Of a stretch of DNA of 39,008 nt, positions 7,427-17,281 are shown one piece after another (the first letter of the stretch is position 1; every line of letters begins with the position of its first letter). The position numbers and the translations under genes are program-made. The notes beneath the pieces are model-generated. The model was not told where the DNA came from. It ran no database searches and worked only from the letters and a program-made list of their open reading frames with translations. Origin of the DNA: Myxococcales bacterium (GTDB lineage: Bacteria > Myxococcota_A > Polyangia > Polyangiales > JAFGIB01); NCBI GenBank assembly GCA_028817905.1, contig JAPPOR010000414.1, positions 1 to 39,008 on the forward strand, written 5' to 3'.

Positions 7427-10117
7427 ATGGCACAGCGAAAGAAGAAGCAAAACGTGCAGACGACCGTTGTGGAGCACCTTCCGGTTGCTGCCTTCGCCGT
7501 CGATGCGAGCGGCAAGATCGTGTATTGGAATGAGCGAGCCGCCCAAGCCACCGGTCGGGCCGCGGAGGATGTCGTCGGCAAGCTCGCCTGGCGTGCTTTC
7601 TACGACAAGAGGACGCCAACGCCGATCGATGACGCCTTGGACGGGGATGGCTCCATCGAGGAGCAGCTCACGTTCTATCGCACCGATGGGGAAGAGGTTA
7701 CGGCGACGCTGAGCGTGACGGCGGTGGCCGCGGGTGGCGATGTGGCTGCGGTGGCAACCCTGGCTGACTCAGGGGAGCAGGAGTCGGCCTGGAAGGGCGC
7801 GATCGAAGGGTCCGCGACCCCAATGATGATGATCGACCTGGACCGGGTGATTACCTACGCCAATCCGGCGACTGAGGCCTTGCTCTCCGCACATCTCGAA
7901 ACGTTCAAGACGGCCTTTCCCGGCTTCGACGCTTCGAGGGTCGTGGGTAGCTGCATCGACCAGTTCCACAAGCGCCCCGAGCACCAGGCACGGCTACTCG
8001 CTGACCCGAACAACCTTCCGCACAAGGCGGACATTCGCGTTGGGGAACTAACTTTTGAGTTAAACATTTCGGCTACGCGCGACGCTGCTGGCAACCACAT
8101 CGGAGCAACACTCGAATGGCAGGACGCGACGGCGGAGCGCGCCCAGGAGGATCAGGCAGTCCGGCTCCAATCGGCCATCGACGGATCGGGCACGCCCATG
8201 ATGATGGTCGACCTGGACCGAGTGATCACGTACGCCAATCCGGCAACCATGGAGCTGCTCCGCAAGAACCGCGAGACCTTTTCCCGAGCGTTCCCAGGCT
8301 TCGACCCGGAGGCCGTCCTGGGGGGCTGCATCGACCGGTTCCACAAGAACCCGGATCATCAAGCGCGAATTCTTGGCGACGCCCGCAATCTTCCATACAC
8401 CGCCGATATCAAGGTCGAGGATCTCACATTCGAACTGAAGGTGTCTGCGATGCGCGACGCGCGCGGAGAGCACATCGGTGCGTGCCTCGAATGGCAGGAC
8501 GTGTCTGATGCGCGGCAGAAGGCGGTGGACGCAGCGCGCATGAGCTCGCAGATCGAGGGCTCGGGTACCTCCGTCATGGTGTGCGATACGGACCGTATCA
8601 TCACCTACTTCAACCCCAAGCTGCGAGCCATGCTGAGCAAGTACGAGGCCGAACTTCGGTCGGTATTTCCGGGCTTTTCGGTGGACAAGCTCGTCGGTAC
8701 CAGCATCGATGACTTCCATCGCAACCCATCCCACCAGGCAGGTCTGATGACGGACTTCAACCGTCATCCGCTGGAGACAGAGGTCAGCGTCGGAGGGCTG
8801 GAGTTCGGGCTGAACTTGACGTCGCTCTATGATGCGAACGGCAAGCACATCGGCAACGCCGTCGAGTGGGTCGACAACAACGACCGCGCAACCTATCGCA
8901 ACGAGGTCAACAAGGTCATCGATGCCTGCAAGGCCGGTCAGCTGTCGGAGCGTGGCGAGACGAGCCGGCTCAACGACGTCTACCGCCCGATGATGGAAGG
9001 CATCAACGAGGTCATCGATGCGCTGGTCACGCCCGTTCAGGAGGCAGGTCGCGTCATCGCGAGGCTATCTGGCCAGGACCTGACCGCGCGCATGACGGGT
9101 GAGTATCAGGGTGACAACGCGGTCATGAAGAATAACATCAACCAAATGGCGGATGTGCTGGAGACCGCGCTCGTCGGGGTCGGCCAGACCGCCGACCAGG
9201 TCAAGGCCGCGAGCACCCAGATAAGCTCAGGAAGCCAGAGCCTGTCGCAGGCCACCAACGAGCAGGCGAGCTCGCTCGAGCAGGTGTCCAGTACGATCGA
9301 GGAGGTCAGCTCGATGACCGAGCAGAACGCGAGTAACGCCAACGAAGCCAAGGGCCTCGCGGACGCTGCTCGCGGGGGGGCCCTTGGTGGCAAGAAGTCG
9401 ATGGACAACCTTTCGGATGCGATTGCGCGCATCAAGGGCTCGTCCGACCAGACGGCCAAGATCGTCAAGACGATCGACGAGATCGCGTTCCAGACCAACC
9501 TCCTGGCACTGAATGCGGCGGTCGAGGCTGCTCGGGCGGGGGATGCCGGAAAGGGCTTTGCTGTAGTTGCGGAGGAGGTTCGGAGCCTTGCTCAGCGCAG
9601 CGCGGAGGCCGCCAAGAATACCGCCGAGCTGATCGAGGGCTCGGTCAAGAACGCCGACTCGGGTGTGCGACTCAGCGAGGAGGTGGCTCAGCAACTCGAC
9701 GAGATCGTGACCGGTTCGACCAAGGTGAACGACATCGTGGCCGAAATCGCGGCGGCGTCTAACGAGCAGGCCAAGGGCATAGGTCAGATCAACCAAGCGA
9801 TCGGTCAGATCAACAAGGTGACTCAGCAGAACGCGGCGAATTCCGAGCAATCCGCTAGCGCTGCCGAAGAGCTGGCGGCGCAGGCCGGACAGTTGTCGAC
9901 GATGGTCGGACGCTTCAAGGTCAGCCGCTCGGTGGGCGGCATGGCCGCCGGTGGGGAGGCGATGTTCGACGAGGCGCCGCGGGCTGCCGCACCCACCCTG
10001 TCTGTCGTCCGCAGTGAGGCCACCAGCAACGGTCACGGTCGTTCCTCGGCGGCGGGTGGAGGGCTCCGGCCGGAGGACGTCATCCCGCTTTCGGAAAGCG
10101 ATACTCGGGACTTCTGA
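7427..10117 (+). CDS. Cytoplasmic MCP with four PAS units, three in tandem
   Basis: The 896-residue receptor has no membrane segment. A first PAS spans about 12-114. Three modules at exact 125-residue spacing follow (about 118-242, 243-367, 368-492). Each has 'FPGF', a His pair in 'ID.FHK.P.HQ' (H181/H186, H306/H311, H431/H436) and a late Trp in 'EW.D' (W231, W356, W481). In Aer2-type PAS domains a helix His binds heme and a late-strand Trp contacts O2, so gas sensing is a reasonable inference. HAMP-like helices (about 492-600) lead to the signalling bundle with tip '[18 protein letters not shown]'. The tail ends in SDTRDF, a possible tether for adaptation enzymes. cheR follows after 16 bp. 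Confidence 0.92.
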   Translation: MAQRKKKQNVQTTVVEHLPVAAFAVDASGKIVYWNERAAQATGRAAEDVVGKLAWRAFYDKRTPTPIDDALDGDGSIEEQLTFYRTDGEEVTATLSVTAVAAGGDVAAVATLADSGEQESAWKGAIEGSATPMMMIDLDRVITYANPATEALLSAHLETFKTAFPGFDASRVVGSCIDQFHKRPEHQARLLADPNNLPHKADIRVGELTFELNISATRDAAGNHIGATLEWQDATAERAQEDQAVRLQSAIDGSGTPMMMVDLDRVITYANPATMELLRKNRETFSRAFPGFDPEAVLGGCIDRFHKNPDHQARILGDARNLPYTADIKVEDLTFELKVSAMRDARGEHIGACLEWQDVSDARQKAVDAARMSSQIEGSGTSVMVCDTDRIITYFNPKLRAMLSKYEAELRSVFPGFSVDKLVGTSIDDFHRNPSHQAGLMTDFNRHPLETEVSVGGLEFGLNLTSLYDANGKHIGNAVEWVDNNDRATYRNEVNKVIDACKAGQLSERGETSRLNDVYRPMMEGINEVIDALVTPVQEAGRVIARLSGQDLTARMTGEYQGDNAVMKNNINQMADVLETALVGVGQTADQVKAASTQISSGSQSLSQATNEQASSLEQVSSTIEEVSSMTEQNASNANEAKGLADAARGGALGGKKSMDNLSDAIARIKGSSDQTAKIVKTIDEIAFQTNLLALNAAVEAARAGDAGKGFAVVAEEVRSLAQRSAEAAKNTAELIEGSVKNADSGVRLSEEVAQQLDEIVTGSTKVNDIVAEIAAASNEQAKGIGQINQAIGQINKVTQQNAANSEQSASAAEELAAQAGQLSTMVGRFKVSRSVGGMAAGGEAMFDEAPRAAAPTLSVVRSEATSNGHGRSSAAGGGLRPEDVIPLSESDTRDF
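7778..8902 (+). repeat. Three tandem 375-bp PAS-encoding modules
   Basis: Within the MCP gene, three consecutive 375-bp units encode the PAS modules. Landmark residues recur exactly 125 codons apart: His at 181, 306 and 431, and Trp at 231, 356 and 481. Units one and two are most alike ('[16 protein letters not shown]'); the third is more diverged ('[17 protein letters not shown]'). This indicates internal duplication. Confidence 0.85.
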
Positions 10118-10133
10118 AGGGGTGGTGTGACGG

Positions 10134-10964
10134 ATGGCGGCAGCAGGACGAGAGATCCAGCAGGAGCTAGACGAGGCAACGTTCGTCGCCATCCGTCGGA
10201 TCGTCTTCGAGCAAAGTGGCATATCGCTCAAGGGCGACAAGCGGACACTGGTGGCGGCGCGCCTCGGCAAGCGCATGCGGCGGTTGGGGATCCCCACGTA
10301 CCGGGCGTACTTGCAGCGGCTGCGAGATTGCAGGACCGGGGCGGAGCTGACGTTTCTGCTAGACGCCATCTCTACCAACGTGACCTCTTTCTTTCGGGAG
10401 GCTGACCACTTCGACCTGCTGCGGTGTGCGTATGGCGAGTGGCGCGGAAAGGGCCAAACCCGCTTCCGAATCTGGTGTGCTGCGTCTTCTAGCGGAGAAG
10501 AACCCTATTCGATGGGAATCACGCTGCACGACGTGGGCGTGCGCGGGTGCGACGTCAAAATTCTCGGGACCGATATCTCGACAGAGATTCTTCGCAAGGC
10601 CATGCGGGCGCGCTATGCCAAGAAGTCCATCGAGCCCGTGCCTGTGCTTCTGCGAGACCGCTATTTCAAGCGGCTGGCGCCGGATGAGTACGAAGTCACG
10701 CCAGCTGTTCGAGACATGGTTGTCTTCAGACAAACCAACCTTAGCAAGCTTCCGACCCCTCTGAAGGGGCCGCTCGACGTGGTCTTCTGCCGCAATGTGA
10801 TGATCTATTTCGAGGATGCGCTTCGGCGCAGGTTGGTCGAGGAGTTCGAGCGCCTGCTGAAGCCCGAAGGATATCTGGTGGTAGGACACAGTGAGAGTCT
10901 CGTGGGCATGCAGGGGGGACTCAAGATGGTCCGACCGTCGGTCTATCGGAAGGGTGGCGCATGA
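10134..10964 (+). CDS. cheR: MCP methyltransferase CheR (first copy)
   Basis: The 276-residue enzyme transfers methyl groups from S-adenosylmethionine to receptor glutamates. An N-terminal helical CheR domain (about 12-80, ending 'ISTNVTSFFREADHF') precedes the SAM-binding domain with 'CAASSSGEEPYSM', 'ILGTDIST' and 'DVVFCRNVMIYF'. The late 'GYLVVGHSESL' also matches the family. Its stop overlaps the cheB start by four bases (ATGA), indicating translational coupling of methylase and demethylase. The likely substrate is the PAS-MCP just upstream. Confidence 0.96.
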   Translation: MAAAGREIQQELDEATFVAIRRIVFEQSGISLKGDKRTLVAARLGKRMRRLGIPTYRAYLQRLRDCRTGAELTFLLDAISTNVTSFFREADHFDLLRCAYGEWRGKGQTRFRIWCAASSSGEEPYSMGITLHDVGVRGCDVKILGTDISTEILRKAMRARYAKKSIEPVPVLLRDRYFKRLAPDEYEVTPAVRDMVVFRQTNLSKLPTPLKGPLDVVFCRNVMIYFEDALRRRLVEEFERLLKPEGYLVVGHSESLVGMQGGLKMVRPSVYRKGGA

Positions 10965-12004
10965 CTATTCGCGTGCTGGCCATCGACGACTCCGCGGTGG
11001 TCCGATCGGTTCTCACACGGATCCTCTCCCGGGACCCAGAAATCGAGGTGGTGGGCACGGCCCCCGACCCGTTTGTGGGCCGCGACAAGATCGTGCAACT
11101 GCAGCCAGACGTGGTCCTGTTGGACCTCGAGATGCCGCGCATGGACGGGATCACCTTTCTGCGCAAGCTAATGAGCGCCAAGCCGATGCCCGTACTGGTC
11201 GTGTCATCGCTGACCAGAGACAACAGCAAGATCATGCTCGAGGCGCTCTCGGCAGGCGCGGTTGACGTGGTGTCAAAGCCCCGTGGCGCGCACACCTTGG
11301 AAGAGGTTGGCGTTGAGCTGATCGAAAAGATCAAGTCGGCTCGCCACGCCCGGGTCCAGCGCCGTGCGGCGTCCACGAGCGTTCAGCAGCCCGCCAAACT
11401 CGCCCACTTCGACGCGTCTCACCAGGTGGTTGCGATTGGCGCATCCACTGGTGGAACCCGGGCCCTTGAGGATGTGCTGATGGGGCTGCCGGCGGGGGCT
11501 CCGGCGACGGTGGTCGTGCAGCACATGCCGGAGGAGTTTACCCGCAGCTTCGCCCAACGACTCGATGAGCTCGGGGCCATGCGAGTCAAGGAAGGGGAGC
11601 ACGGTGACATCTTGGCGCCGGGTACCATGGTGATTGCGCCGGGTAATCAACATATGGAGCTTGTGCGTTCGGGCGCGCTCTTCAAGCTGCGGCTCCACGA
11701 TGCTGCGCCGGTGCGGCGTCATCGGCCCTCCGTCGACGTGCTCTTCCAGTCGGTGGCGGTGGCGGCGGGCCGGAACGCGCTCGGTGTACTGTTGACTGGT
11801 ATGGGTGACGACGGTGCTCGGGGCCTTCTAGCGATGCGCAAGGCCGGCGCGAAGACGGTTGCGCAAGACGAGGCCTCTTCGGTGGTGTATGGCATGCCCA
11901 AGGCCGCGGTGGATATTGGTGCTGCAGACAAGCAGCTTGCCCTCGGGCAGGTCGCGCCGGCGATCATGAACTGGGCCACCAGTGCCCGTGCAAAGGTGGG
12001 GTGA
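10961..12004 (+). CDS. cheB: Receptor methylesterase CheB (first copy)
   Basis: The 347-residue enzyme has an N-terminal receiver (D9/D10, phospho-acceptor D55 in 'VLLDLEMPRMDG', K107) and a C-terminal methylesterase. The catalytic triad is visible as S162 in 'IGASTGG', H188 in 'VVQHMP' and D284 in 'TGMGDDG'. It removes methyl groups from MCP glutamates, and can deamidate glutamines, when phosphorylated by CheA. It overlaps cheR by four bases and directly abuts the next gene, whose GTG follows its TGA without a gap. Confidence 0.96.
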   Translation: MTIRVLAIDDSAVVRSVLTRILSRDPEIEVVGTAPDPFVGRDKIVQLQPDVVLLDLEMPRMDGITFLRKLMSAKPMPVLVVSSLTRDNSKIMLEALSAGAVDVVSKPRGAHTLEEVGVELIEKIKSARHARVQRRAASTSVQQPAKLAHFDASHQVVAIGASTGGTRALEDVLMGLPAGAPATVVVQHMPEEFTRSFAQRLDELGAMRVKEGEHGDILAPGTMVIAPGNQHMELVRSGALFKLRLHDAAPVRRHRPSVDVLFQSVAVAAGRNALGVLLTGMGDDGARGLLAMRKAGAKTVAQDEASSVVYGMPKAAVDIGAADKQLALGQVAPAIMNWATSARAKVG

Positions 12005-13228
12005 GTGCGCGCCCTGGTAGCCGACGACGAAGCCACCAACCGGATTCTGCTCAAGCGGCTATTGGGCAAGTGGGGCTACGACGTCGAGGTGGCGGAGAAT
12101 GGTACCCGGGCGTGGGAGGTCCTGTCCGGAGACGACGGGCCCCGCTTGGCCGTACTCGACTGGCAAATGCCGGGGATCGACGGGGTCGATATCTGTCGCC
12201 GCCTGAAGGGCCAACGCGGAGATGGCTACGTCTATACGGTTCTCGTCACACACAAGGCCGGTAAGAATGACCTTTCGACCGGTTTGGATGCCGGAGCTGA
12301 CGACTTCATCCGAAAGCCGGTTGATCCGGCGGAGCTCCGAAGTCGGCTAGGCGTCGCCAAGCGTGTGTTGGCATATGACGCCAAGCTCGCCGACACCAAC
12401 CGGCTGCTACACCAGTACGCCGCCGAGATGGAGGCGCTCGCAGAGGAGCGGGCGAAACAGTTGGTCCACGCTGACAGAATGGCAACACTGGGAGTCCTGT
12501 CAGCGGGGGTGGCGCACGAAGTCAATAACCCGGCAACCTTTATTTCGGGCAACGCGCAGACGCTCGAGCGCTTCTGCAAGGACCTGATTCCCTTGCTCGA
12601 CGGTCAGGTGGAGAAACTGCCGGCTGAGGACGCACGGAAGGTCAGATTCATTCTGGAGGAAGCACCAGCGACGATCGCTGGGATCCAAAACGGCGTCGCG
12701 CGCATTGCCAAGATCGTGAGCGGGTTGAAAGCGTACGCGCGCCAGGAGCGGGGTGAACGCTCCCTGTGTGCGCTTGCCGAATGTGTCCAGCGGGCAACCG
12801 AGCTATGCGCGTTTCAGCTCGGCCAAAAGAGCGTGCTGATCGAGAGCAAGGTGGACGAGACATTGCCCCAGGTGCGGGTTGATGCGCAGCAGATCGAGCA
12901 GGTGCTCGTCAATCTGATCGTGAACGCGGCGGACGCCATGGATGGACGCGACGATGCGACCATCCGAATCTCATCGGTGGTTGAAGGGGATATGGTCGTG
13001 CTGATCGTCCAGGACAACGGTCCGGGGATCCCGGAGACAGTGATGTCGAAGGTGTTCGACCCGTTCTTTACCACCAAGGCTCCGGGCAAGGGCACAGGGC
13101 TGGGGCTATCCATTTGCCGGAGAATCGTGGACGACCACGCGGGCCGGCTCTCCGCGCACAACCTCGCGGAAGGGGGAGCGCGTTTTCGAGTGGCGTTGCC
13201 GTGGGGGGCGGAAGGGAAAGTGGCATGA
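12005..13228 (+). CDS. Receiver-histidine kinase hybrid (REC-HisKA-HATPase)
   Basis: The 407-residue protein starts with a receiver (acceptor D52 in '[12 protein letters not shown]', K104), then a coiled helix (about 125-155), a HisKA domain with H171 in '[14 protein letters not shown]', and a HATPase with '[12 protein letters not shown]', 'VQDNGPGIP' and '[13 protein letters not shown]'. No sensor or membrane region is present, so its input is probably phosphorylation of its own receiver, perhaps by a CheA. The phosphate may go to the single receiver encoded next, which overlaps it by four bases (ATGA). This would give a side branch off the Che pathway. The start is the GTG directly after the cheB stop, with AAAGGTGGGG upstream. 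Confidence 0.92.
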   Translation: MRALVADDEATNRILLKRLLGKWGYDVEVAENGTRAWEVLSGDDGPRLAVLDWQMPGIDGVDICRRLKGQRGDGYVYTVLVTHKAGKNDLSTGLDAGADDFIRKPVDPAELRSRLGVAKRVLAYDAKLADTNRLLHQYAAEMEALAEERAKQLVHADRMATLGVLSAGVAHEVNNPATFISGNAQTLERFCKDLIPLLDGQVEKLPAEDARKVRFILEEAPATIAGIQNGVARIAKIVSGLKAYARQERGERSLCALAECVQRATELCAFQLGQKSVLIESKVDETLPQVRVDAQQIEQVLVNLIVNAADAMDGRDDATIRISSVVEGDMVVLIVQDNGPGIPETVMSKVFDPFFTTKAPGKGTGLGLSICRRIVDDHAGRLSAHNLAEGGARFRVALPWGAEGKVA

Positions 13229-13662
13229 AGGGGCGGATTCTGGTCGTCGATGACGAGCGCGAGATTCGAGATTTTCTCAGTCGGCACCTTCGGTACTGCG
13301 GCTATGAGGTGGAAACCGCCTGTGACGGCGTCGAGGCCCTCGAGAAATTGGAGCAGGTGCGGGTCGACGTGATGGTCTCGGACATTCGCATGCCGCGGAT
13401 GGATGGAGTCATGCTCTTGGAGCACGTCCGCAGGGAGTTTCCGATGGTCCGTACGATTATGATTACGGGCTATGTGGCGCAGGAAGCGATCCTTGCGTGC
13501 ATGCGAGAAGGGGCGGAGACGTGTGTCTTCAAGCCGCTTGAGGACCTGTCGGAACTCGAGGACGCCGTAGAAGCCGCTGTCAGCGTCATCCGCAAGTGGT
13601 GGCAGATTCTCGGGAACCTGCGATCGGTGCGGCCGGACCAATCGGGGGCCGGCGGTGGATAG
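13225..13662 (+). CDS. Single-receiver response regulator
   Basis: The 145-residue protein is a receiver with D9/D10, acceptor D53 in '[11 protein letters not shown]' and a Lys in 'VFKPLEDL'. After the receiver a short helix ('[15 protein letters not shown]') and Gly-rich tail follow, with no DNA-binding domain. The ATG overlaps the stop of the receiver-kinase gene (ATGA), which suggests the two are partners. Its own end overlaps the start of the second cheA by eight bases. It could relay or drain phosphate between the kinase and CheA. Confidence 0.9.
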   Translation: MKGRILVVDDEREIRDFLSRHLRYCGYEVETACDGVEALEKLEQVRVDVMVSDIRMPRMDGVMLLEHVRREFPMVRTIMITGYVAQEAILACMREGAETCVFKPLEDLSELEDAVEAAVSVIRKWWQILGNLRSVRPDQSGAGGG

Positions 13663-15772
13663 CGATTCTGAAGAGATCGATCCAGAGATCTTGATGATCT
13701 TCATCGAGGAGGCGCTCGAGTCCCTCGCTGAGCTGGATACACGTTTCCTGGCCCTGGAAGAACGGCCGGACGATCGCGAGAGCTTGGCCGCGATCTTTCG
13801 GGTGATGCACACGATCAAGGGGAACTCGGCCTTCTTCGGGCTGATGCGCGTCAAGAAGCTCGCGCATCAGATGGAAGACCTGATGGCGCTCATGCGCGAG
13901 GGGCGGGTAGCGGCTGGCCCCAAGCACATCAAGGTGATGCTCCGCGGGCTCGATGCACTGCGAAGTATGCTGTGCTCGGTGCAGAGTGGCGGCGCGGAGG
14001 GTGCAGGGTTCGCGAAGGACGCGTATCAGGCGCTGCTTGGTGAGGTGGCAGGGCTGTGCACGGAGGGGGGGAAGGCAGGTAACCCGATCGCATGTGTGAT
14101 CGAGGAACTCGACGCCATCCTGGCCGGGCCGGTGGACTTCCAGGTGATGCGCGAGCGGCTCAAAGCCCTGCGGGCAGGCCTCCAGGACCTCGAGGCGCCG
14201 AACAAGCTGGATGATGGGCTTGCCCGGGATGCGAGCCCGGACCCGAAGACAGAGCTGCGGCGGATTCTCGAGCGGCCCTTCGACGACCAGATGCCGGAGC
14301 CGGACGCAAGGCGGGTAAACGAGCTGCTCGCGGCCCTGAGGGAAAGCGCAGACGGTGCCGCGGGCGAGGTGCTCGAACGATTGCGAGGGGAGCACGACCG
14401 CCTGATCGCTGAGGTTGGCTTTACGGACTTTCTGGCACAAGGGCTTCTGTCAGGGCTTGCGGAGCTCGAAGCGCTTGCGCAAGGGGCGCAGGACGGCCCG
14501 GGGCCTGAAGCGCCTGAGCCGGAGGGGCCGGAGGTCGACAGCGCAGAAGAGGGAAGTTCGGATCGCAAGCGGCGGGACGCGGTGGCCCGCAGTATGCGGG
14601 TGGACGAGAGCAAGATCGACGAGTTCTTGGACTATGTGGGAGAGCTCATCATCGTCCGAGAGATGTTCGTGAATGTGGGAACGCGTCTGAGGGAAACCGC
14701 GGAGAGCAGCTCACTGTCTGCCGAGTATCAGCGCGCGCTCGAGGCCTTCACGCTTCTTTCTCACAGCCTTCAATACAGCATCATGGAGATTCGTAAGGTG
14801 CCCGTGAAGGCCGCGCTTCAAAAGGTTCCCCGGCTTGCGAGGGACCTGGCAAGCGCTCGCAGCAAGCACGTCCGGGTCCGGATCGTGGGCGAAGAGGTGC
14901 CGATCGACAAGAGCCTGTTGGAAGCACTCGAAGGCCCCCTCACGCATATGATTCGCAACGCCGTCGACCACGGGATCGAGGTACCGAGTGAACGTGAAAA
15001 AGCCGGCAAAGATCCGACCGGGACGCTGTCCGTATCGGCGTTTGAGGATCCGGACCATGTGCGGCTCGAGGTGACCGATGACGGCGGGGGGATCAATGTC
15101 GACAAACTCAAGGCCAAGGCGACCGCCTGCGGGATCATCACGCAGGTGCATGCCCAACGGATGGGAGACGACGAAGCGCGCAACCTGCTGTTTGCGGCCG
15201 GGTTGAGCACGGCGGCCGAGGTCACCGACATCTCTGGGCGCGGTGTGGGTATGGATGTCGTCCGCCGGAACGTCGTGGACCTCGGTGGAGAGATCACCAT
15301 CGAGAGCGAACTCGGGAAGGGTACGACGTTCTGTCTGGTTCTACCGAAGGCGGTCACAGTTCAAATCCTCGATGGCTTTCTGGTGCGCGTGGCAGGTCAC
15401 CGCTTCGTGCTTCCACTGGGCACGATCCGGGAGTCGTTTCGGCCTGATGCGACCCATGTGGTGACGGTTGCGGAACGCGGAGAGTTCATCAGCAGGCGCG
15501 GGCAGGTGTTCCCGCTCGTTCGCTTCGGGGATGTGTTGCGCCTGGGCGGCTCACGGACAGCGCCGGAGGAGGCGATCGTGGTGTCGGTGGACTTGGGCGC
15601 GGGCGCCTCTGCCGGGCTCTTGGTGGATGAAGTGTTGGGTGTGCAGCAGGTGGTCTTGAGGGAAGTGCACGGGATCCAGGACCAGAGCTCGCCCTTCTCG
15701 GGGGGAGCGGTACTCGGTGATGGTCGTGTTGCCATGGTGGTCGATGTGGACCATCTGGGAGGCCTGGTCTGA
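13655..15772 (+). CDS. cheA: Chemotaxis histidine kinase CheA (second copy)
   Basis: The 705-residue protein has an HPt domain at the very N-terminus with H52 in '[14 protein letters not shown]', a long helical middle (about 130-300) of unclear fold, a dimerisation region ('[18 protein letters not shown]'), an ATPase with 'IRNAVDHG', 'DDGGG', 'GRGVGMD' and 'GKGT', and a C-terminal CheW-like domain. Every kinase motif is intact. It starts at a GTG overlapping the preceding receiver gene by eight bases and is followed after 3 bp by the CheD-receiver gene. No separate cheW or MCP gene lies in this sub-block, so it probably shares CheW and receptors with the first CheA, or takes another input. 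Confidence 0.94.
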   Translation: MDSDSEEIDPEILMIFIEEALESLAELDTRFLALEERPDDRESLAAIFRVMHTIKGNSAFFGLMRVKKLAHQMEDLMALMREGRVAAGPKHIKVMLRGLDALRSMLCSVQSGGAEGAGFAKDAYQALLGEVAGLCTEGGKAGNPIACVIEELDAILAGPVDFQVMRERLKALRAGLQDLEAPNKLDDGLARDASPDPKTELRRILERPFDDQMPEPDARRVNELLAALRESADGAAGEVLERLRGEHDRLIAEVGFTDFLAQGLLSGLAELEALAQGAQDGPGPEAPEPEGPEVDSAEEGSSDRKRRDAVARSMRVDESKIDEFLDYVGELIIVREMFVNVGTRLRETAESSSLSAEYQRALEAFTLLSHSLQYSIMEIRKVPVKAALQKVPRLARDLASARSKHVRVRIVGEEVPIDKSLLEALEGPLTHMIRNAVDHGIEVPSEREKAGKDPTGTLSVSAFEDPDHVRLEVTDDGGGINVDKLKAKATACGIITQVHAQRMGDDEARNLLFAAGLSTAAEVTDISGRGVGMDVVRRNVVDLGGEITIESELGKGTTFCLVLPKAVTVQILDGFLVRVAGHRFVLPLGTIRESFRPDATHVVTVAERGEFISRRGQVFPLVRFGDVLRLGGSRTAPEEAIVVSVDLGAGASAGLLVDEVLGVQQVVLREVHGIQDQSSPFSGGAVLGDGRVAMVVDVDHLGGLV

Positions 15773-15775
15773 AGC

Positions 15776-16687
15776 ATGCGCAAGGAATTCCTGCTTCCAA
15801 CGGACATGGTGAACGCCCGGGGTGAGGCTCATTTTCGGACGTTGCTGGGCTCGTGCGTCAGCGTCTGCTTGTCCAATGTGCGGCGAAACATCTTCGCGAT
15901 GAACCACTTCATGCTCCCCACCAATCCCGGACGGGATGACGTGGGGAGGTATGGGGACACTGCCACGGACCGTGTGGTTCGAACGCTCATGGCGGTGGAT
16001 CCAGATGTGAGCCATTACTGGGTCGGGGTGTACGGCGGAGCGTCCGTGACGGGGCATCTCGGTGCGGAGAGCGGCATCGGCGAGCGGAACGTCAAAATGG
16101 CGATAGCGGTGCTGCGCCGGCACGGGCTCGTGGTTCGTGAATCGGACGTGGGCGGCCGACTTGGCAGGAAGGTCGACTTTTGGACAGCCGAAAACCGTGT
16201 GCACTGTCGCTCGATCGAGGAGGACCGCGTGGCTCGCATGGGGGGAGCGGCGAAGCCGAGCCGACGCGGCCAGGGCTTGCGGGTTCTCGTAGTCGACGAC
16301 TCCGCCGCGGCCAGAGCGGTGATCCGGGCGGGGCTGGAGCAGGCGGGCATGCACGTCATCGGGGAGGCCGCGAATGCGTTCGATGCCCGCGAGTTGATCG
16401 TCCGGGATCGGCCAGACGTGGTGACCTTGGATCTCGAGATGCCCATGATCAACGGGCTCGCATTCCTGCGTCAGCTCAACAAGCATTTCCCGCTTCCGGT
16501 CGTTGTGGTCTCTTCGAGTGCGCCGTCCGGATCGGAGCGCGCGCGCGAAGTTCTCGAGGCCGGAGCCCAGGCCGTCGTCGACAAGGCCGACCTGGACATG
16601 TCCCGCGGAACGACGAACGTGGGACGGGTGTTGGTGCCGCGAGTCAAGCTGGCCGGCCTATCACGGCTTGTCAGCGACGGCCGTTGA
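15776..16687 (+). CDS. cheD: CheD fused to a receiver domain
   Basis: The 303-residue protein has two domains. Residues 1-155 are CheD, the receptor glutamine deamidase: C27 in 'RTLLGSCVSVCL' and H44 in 'MNHFMLP' are the expected catalytic Cys and His, and 'GGASV', 'IGERNV' follow. Residues 167-285 are a receiver with D174/D175, acceptor D219 in 'VTLDLEMPMING', S247 and K270. This receiver resembles the CheB N-terminus ('VVVVSSSAPSGS') but no methylesterase follows. In other bacteria CheD is controlled by binding CheC; here phosphorylation of an attached receiver may control it instead (inference). It lies directly after the second cheA, a likely phosphodonor, and before a CheY gene. Confidence 0.92.
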   Translation: MRKEFLLPTDMVNARGEAHFRTLLGSCVSVCLSNVRRNIFAMNHFMLPTNPGRDDVGRYGDTATDRVVRTLMAVDPDVSHYWVGVYGGASVTGHLGAESGIGERNVKMAIAVLRRHGLVVRESDVGGRLGRKVDFWTAENRVHCRSIEEDRVARMGGAAKPSRRGQGLRVLVVDDSAAARAVIRAGLEQAGMHVIGEAANAFDARELIVRDRPDVVTLDLEMPMINGLAFLRQLNKHFPLPVVVVSSSAPSGSERAREVLEAGAQAVVDKADLDMSRGTTNVGRVLVPRVKLAGLSRLVSDGR

Positions 16688-16709
16688 AGTGGACAGTATA
16701 GGAGGGACG

Positions 16710-17111
16710 ATGCGTTGTTTGATTGTGGAAGATGAGTTCACGAGCCGGAGAATTCTGCAGCGAATTCTCCAGGATTTCGGCGAGGCCGACGTGGCGGTCG
16801 ACGGGGGGGAGGCCGAAGACGCCTTCTGTTTGGCGCTCGATGAGAAGGCCCCCTACGACGCTGTCTTCTTGGACATTATGCTTCCGGGAATGGATGGGCA
16901 GCAGGTGCTCGAGGCCCTCCGACGGGCGGAGGCGCAGCGCGGATACGACGTAGGGACCGGTGCGAAGGTCATCATGACTACGTCGCTCAGCGACGCGACG
17001 AACGTGATGCGTGCCTTCCGTGGTGGGTGCGAATCGTACCTGGTCAAGCCCATCGAACGGGACAAAGTAGTCGAAGAGCTTACCAAGCTCGGTCTACTGA
17101 ACGCGGCCTAG
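16710..17111 (+). CDS. cheY: CheY-type response regulator
   Basis: The 133-residue receiver has E7/D8, acceptor D55 in 'VFLDIMLPGMDG', a Thr pair in 'IMTTSLSD' and a Lys in 'SYLVKPI'. I chose the ATG at 16710 with GGAGGG a few bases upstream; the reading frame stays open further upstream only as a shadow of the CheD-receiver gene. It is the last gene of the first chemotaxis run, 22 bp after cheD-REC, and a likely phosphate acceptor of the second CheA. Confidence 0.93.
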   Translation: MRCLIVEDEFTSRRILQRILQDFGEADVAVDGGEAEDAFCLALDEKAPYDAVFLDIMLPGMDGQQVLEALRRAEAQRGYDVGTGAKVIMTTSLSDATNVMRAFRGGCESYLVKPIERDKVVEELTKLGLLNAA

Positions 17112-17174
17112 GCCGGATCATTCATCAACGCCGCCTTGGATCGCGAGTGGATACGGCCTGAGCGTGGTGGAGCC

Positions 17175-17202
17175 TAAAAAAACCGCACCTTCTATCCGAT
17201 TA
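17175..17202 (+). promoter_or_regulatory. Candidate sigma-28 (FliA-type) promoter
   Basis: TAAA at 17175 and TCCGATTA at 17195-17202 are separated by 16 bases, against the enteric consensus TAAA-N15-GCCGATAA. The 'CCGAT' core is intact but spacing is one base long. It lies about 80 bp before the second chemosensory operon, in the only gap of notable size between the two Che runs. Late-class motility genes are the usual targets of this sigma factor. Confidence 0.42.
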
Positions 17203-17281
17203 ATACGTTGTGGGAGCCGACGGTGGAGGGCCGGGGTCCCAGTGAGTTGCGCGCAAGCCCTCGCCAAAAGGAGTCAATGAC

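Noticed and set aside
9227-10378. A 383-codon minus-strand frame opposite the PAS-MCP gene.
   Set aside because: It is a mirror of a strongly coding plus-strand frame and its translation has no recognisable domain; long antisense frames are common at this GC content.
15551-16486. A 311-codon minus-strand frame opposite CheA and CheD-receiver genes.
   Set aside because: The plus strand carries clear CheA and CheD motifs through the same bases; the antisense product is His/Arg-rich with no motif.
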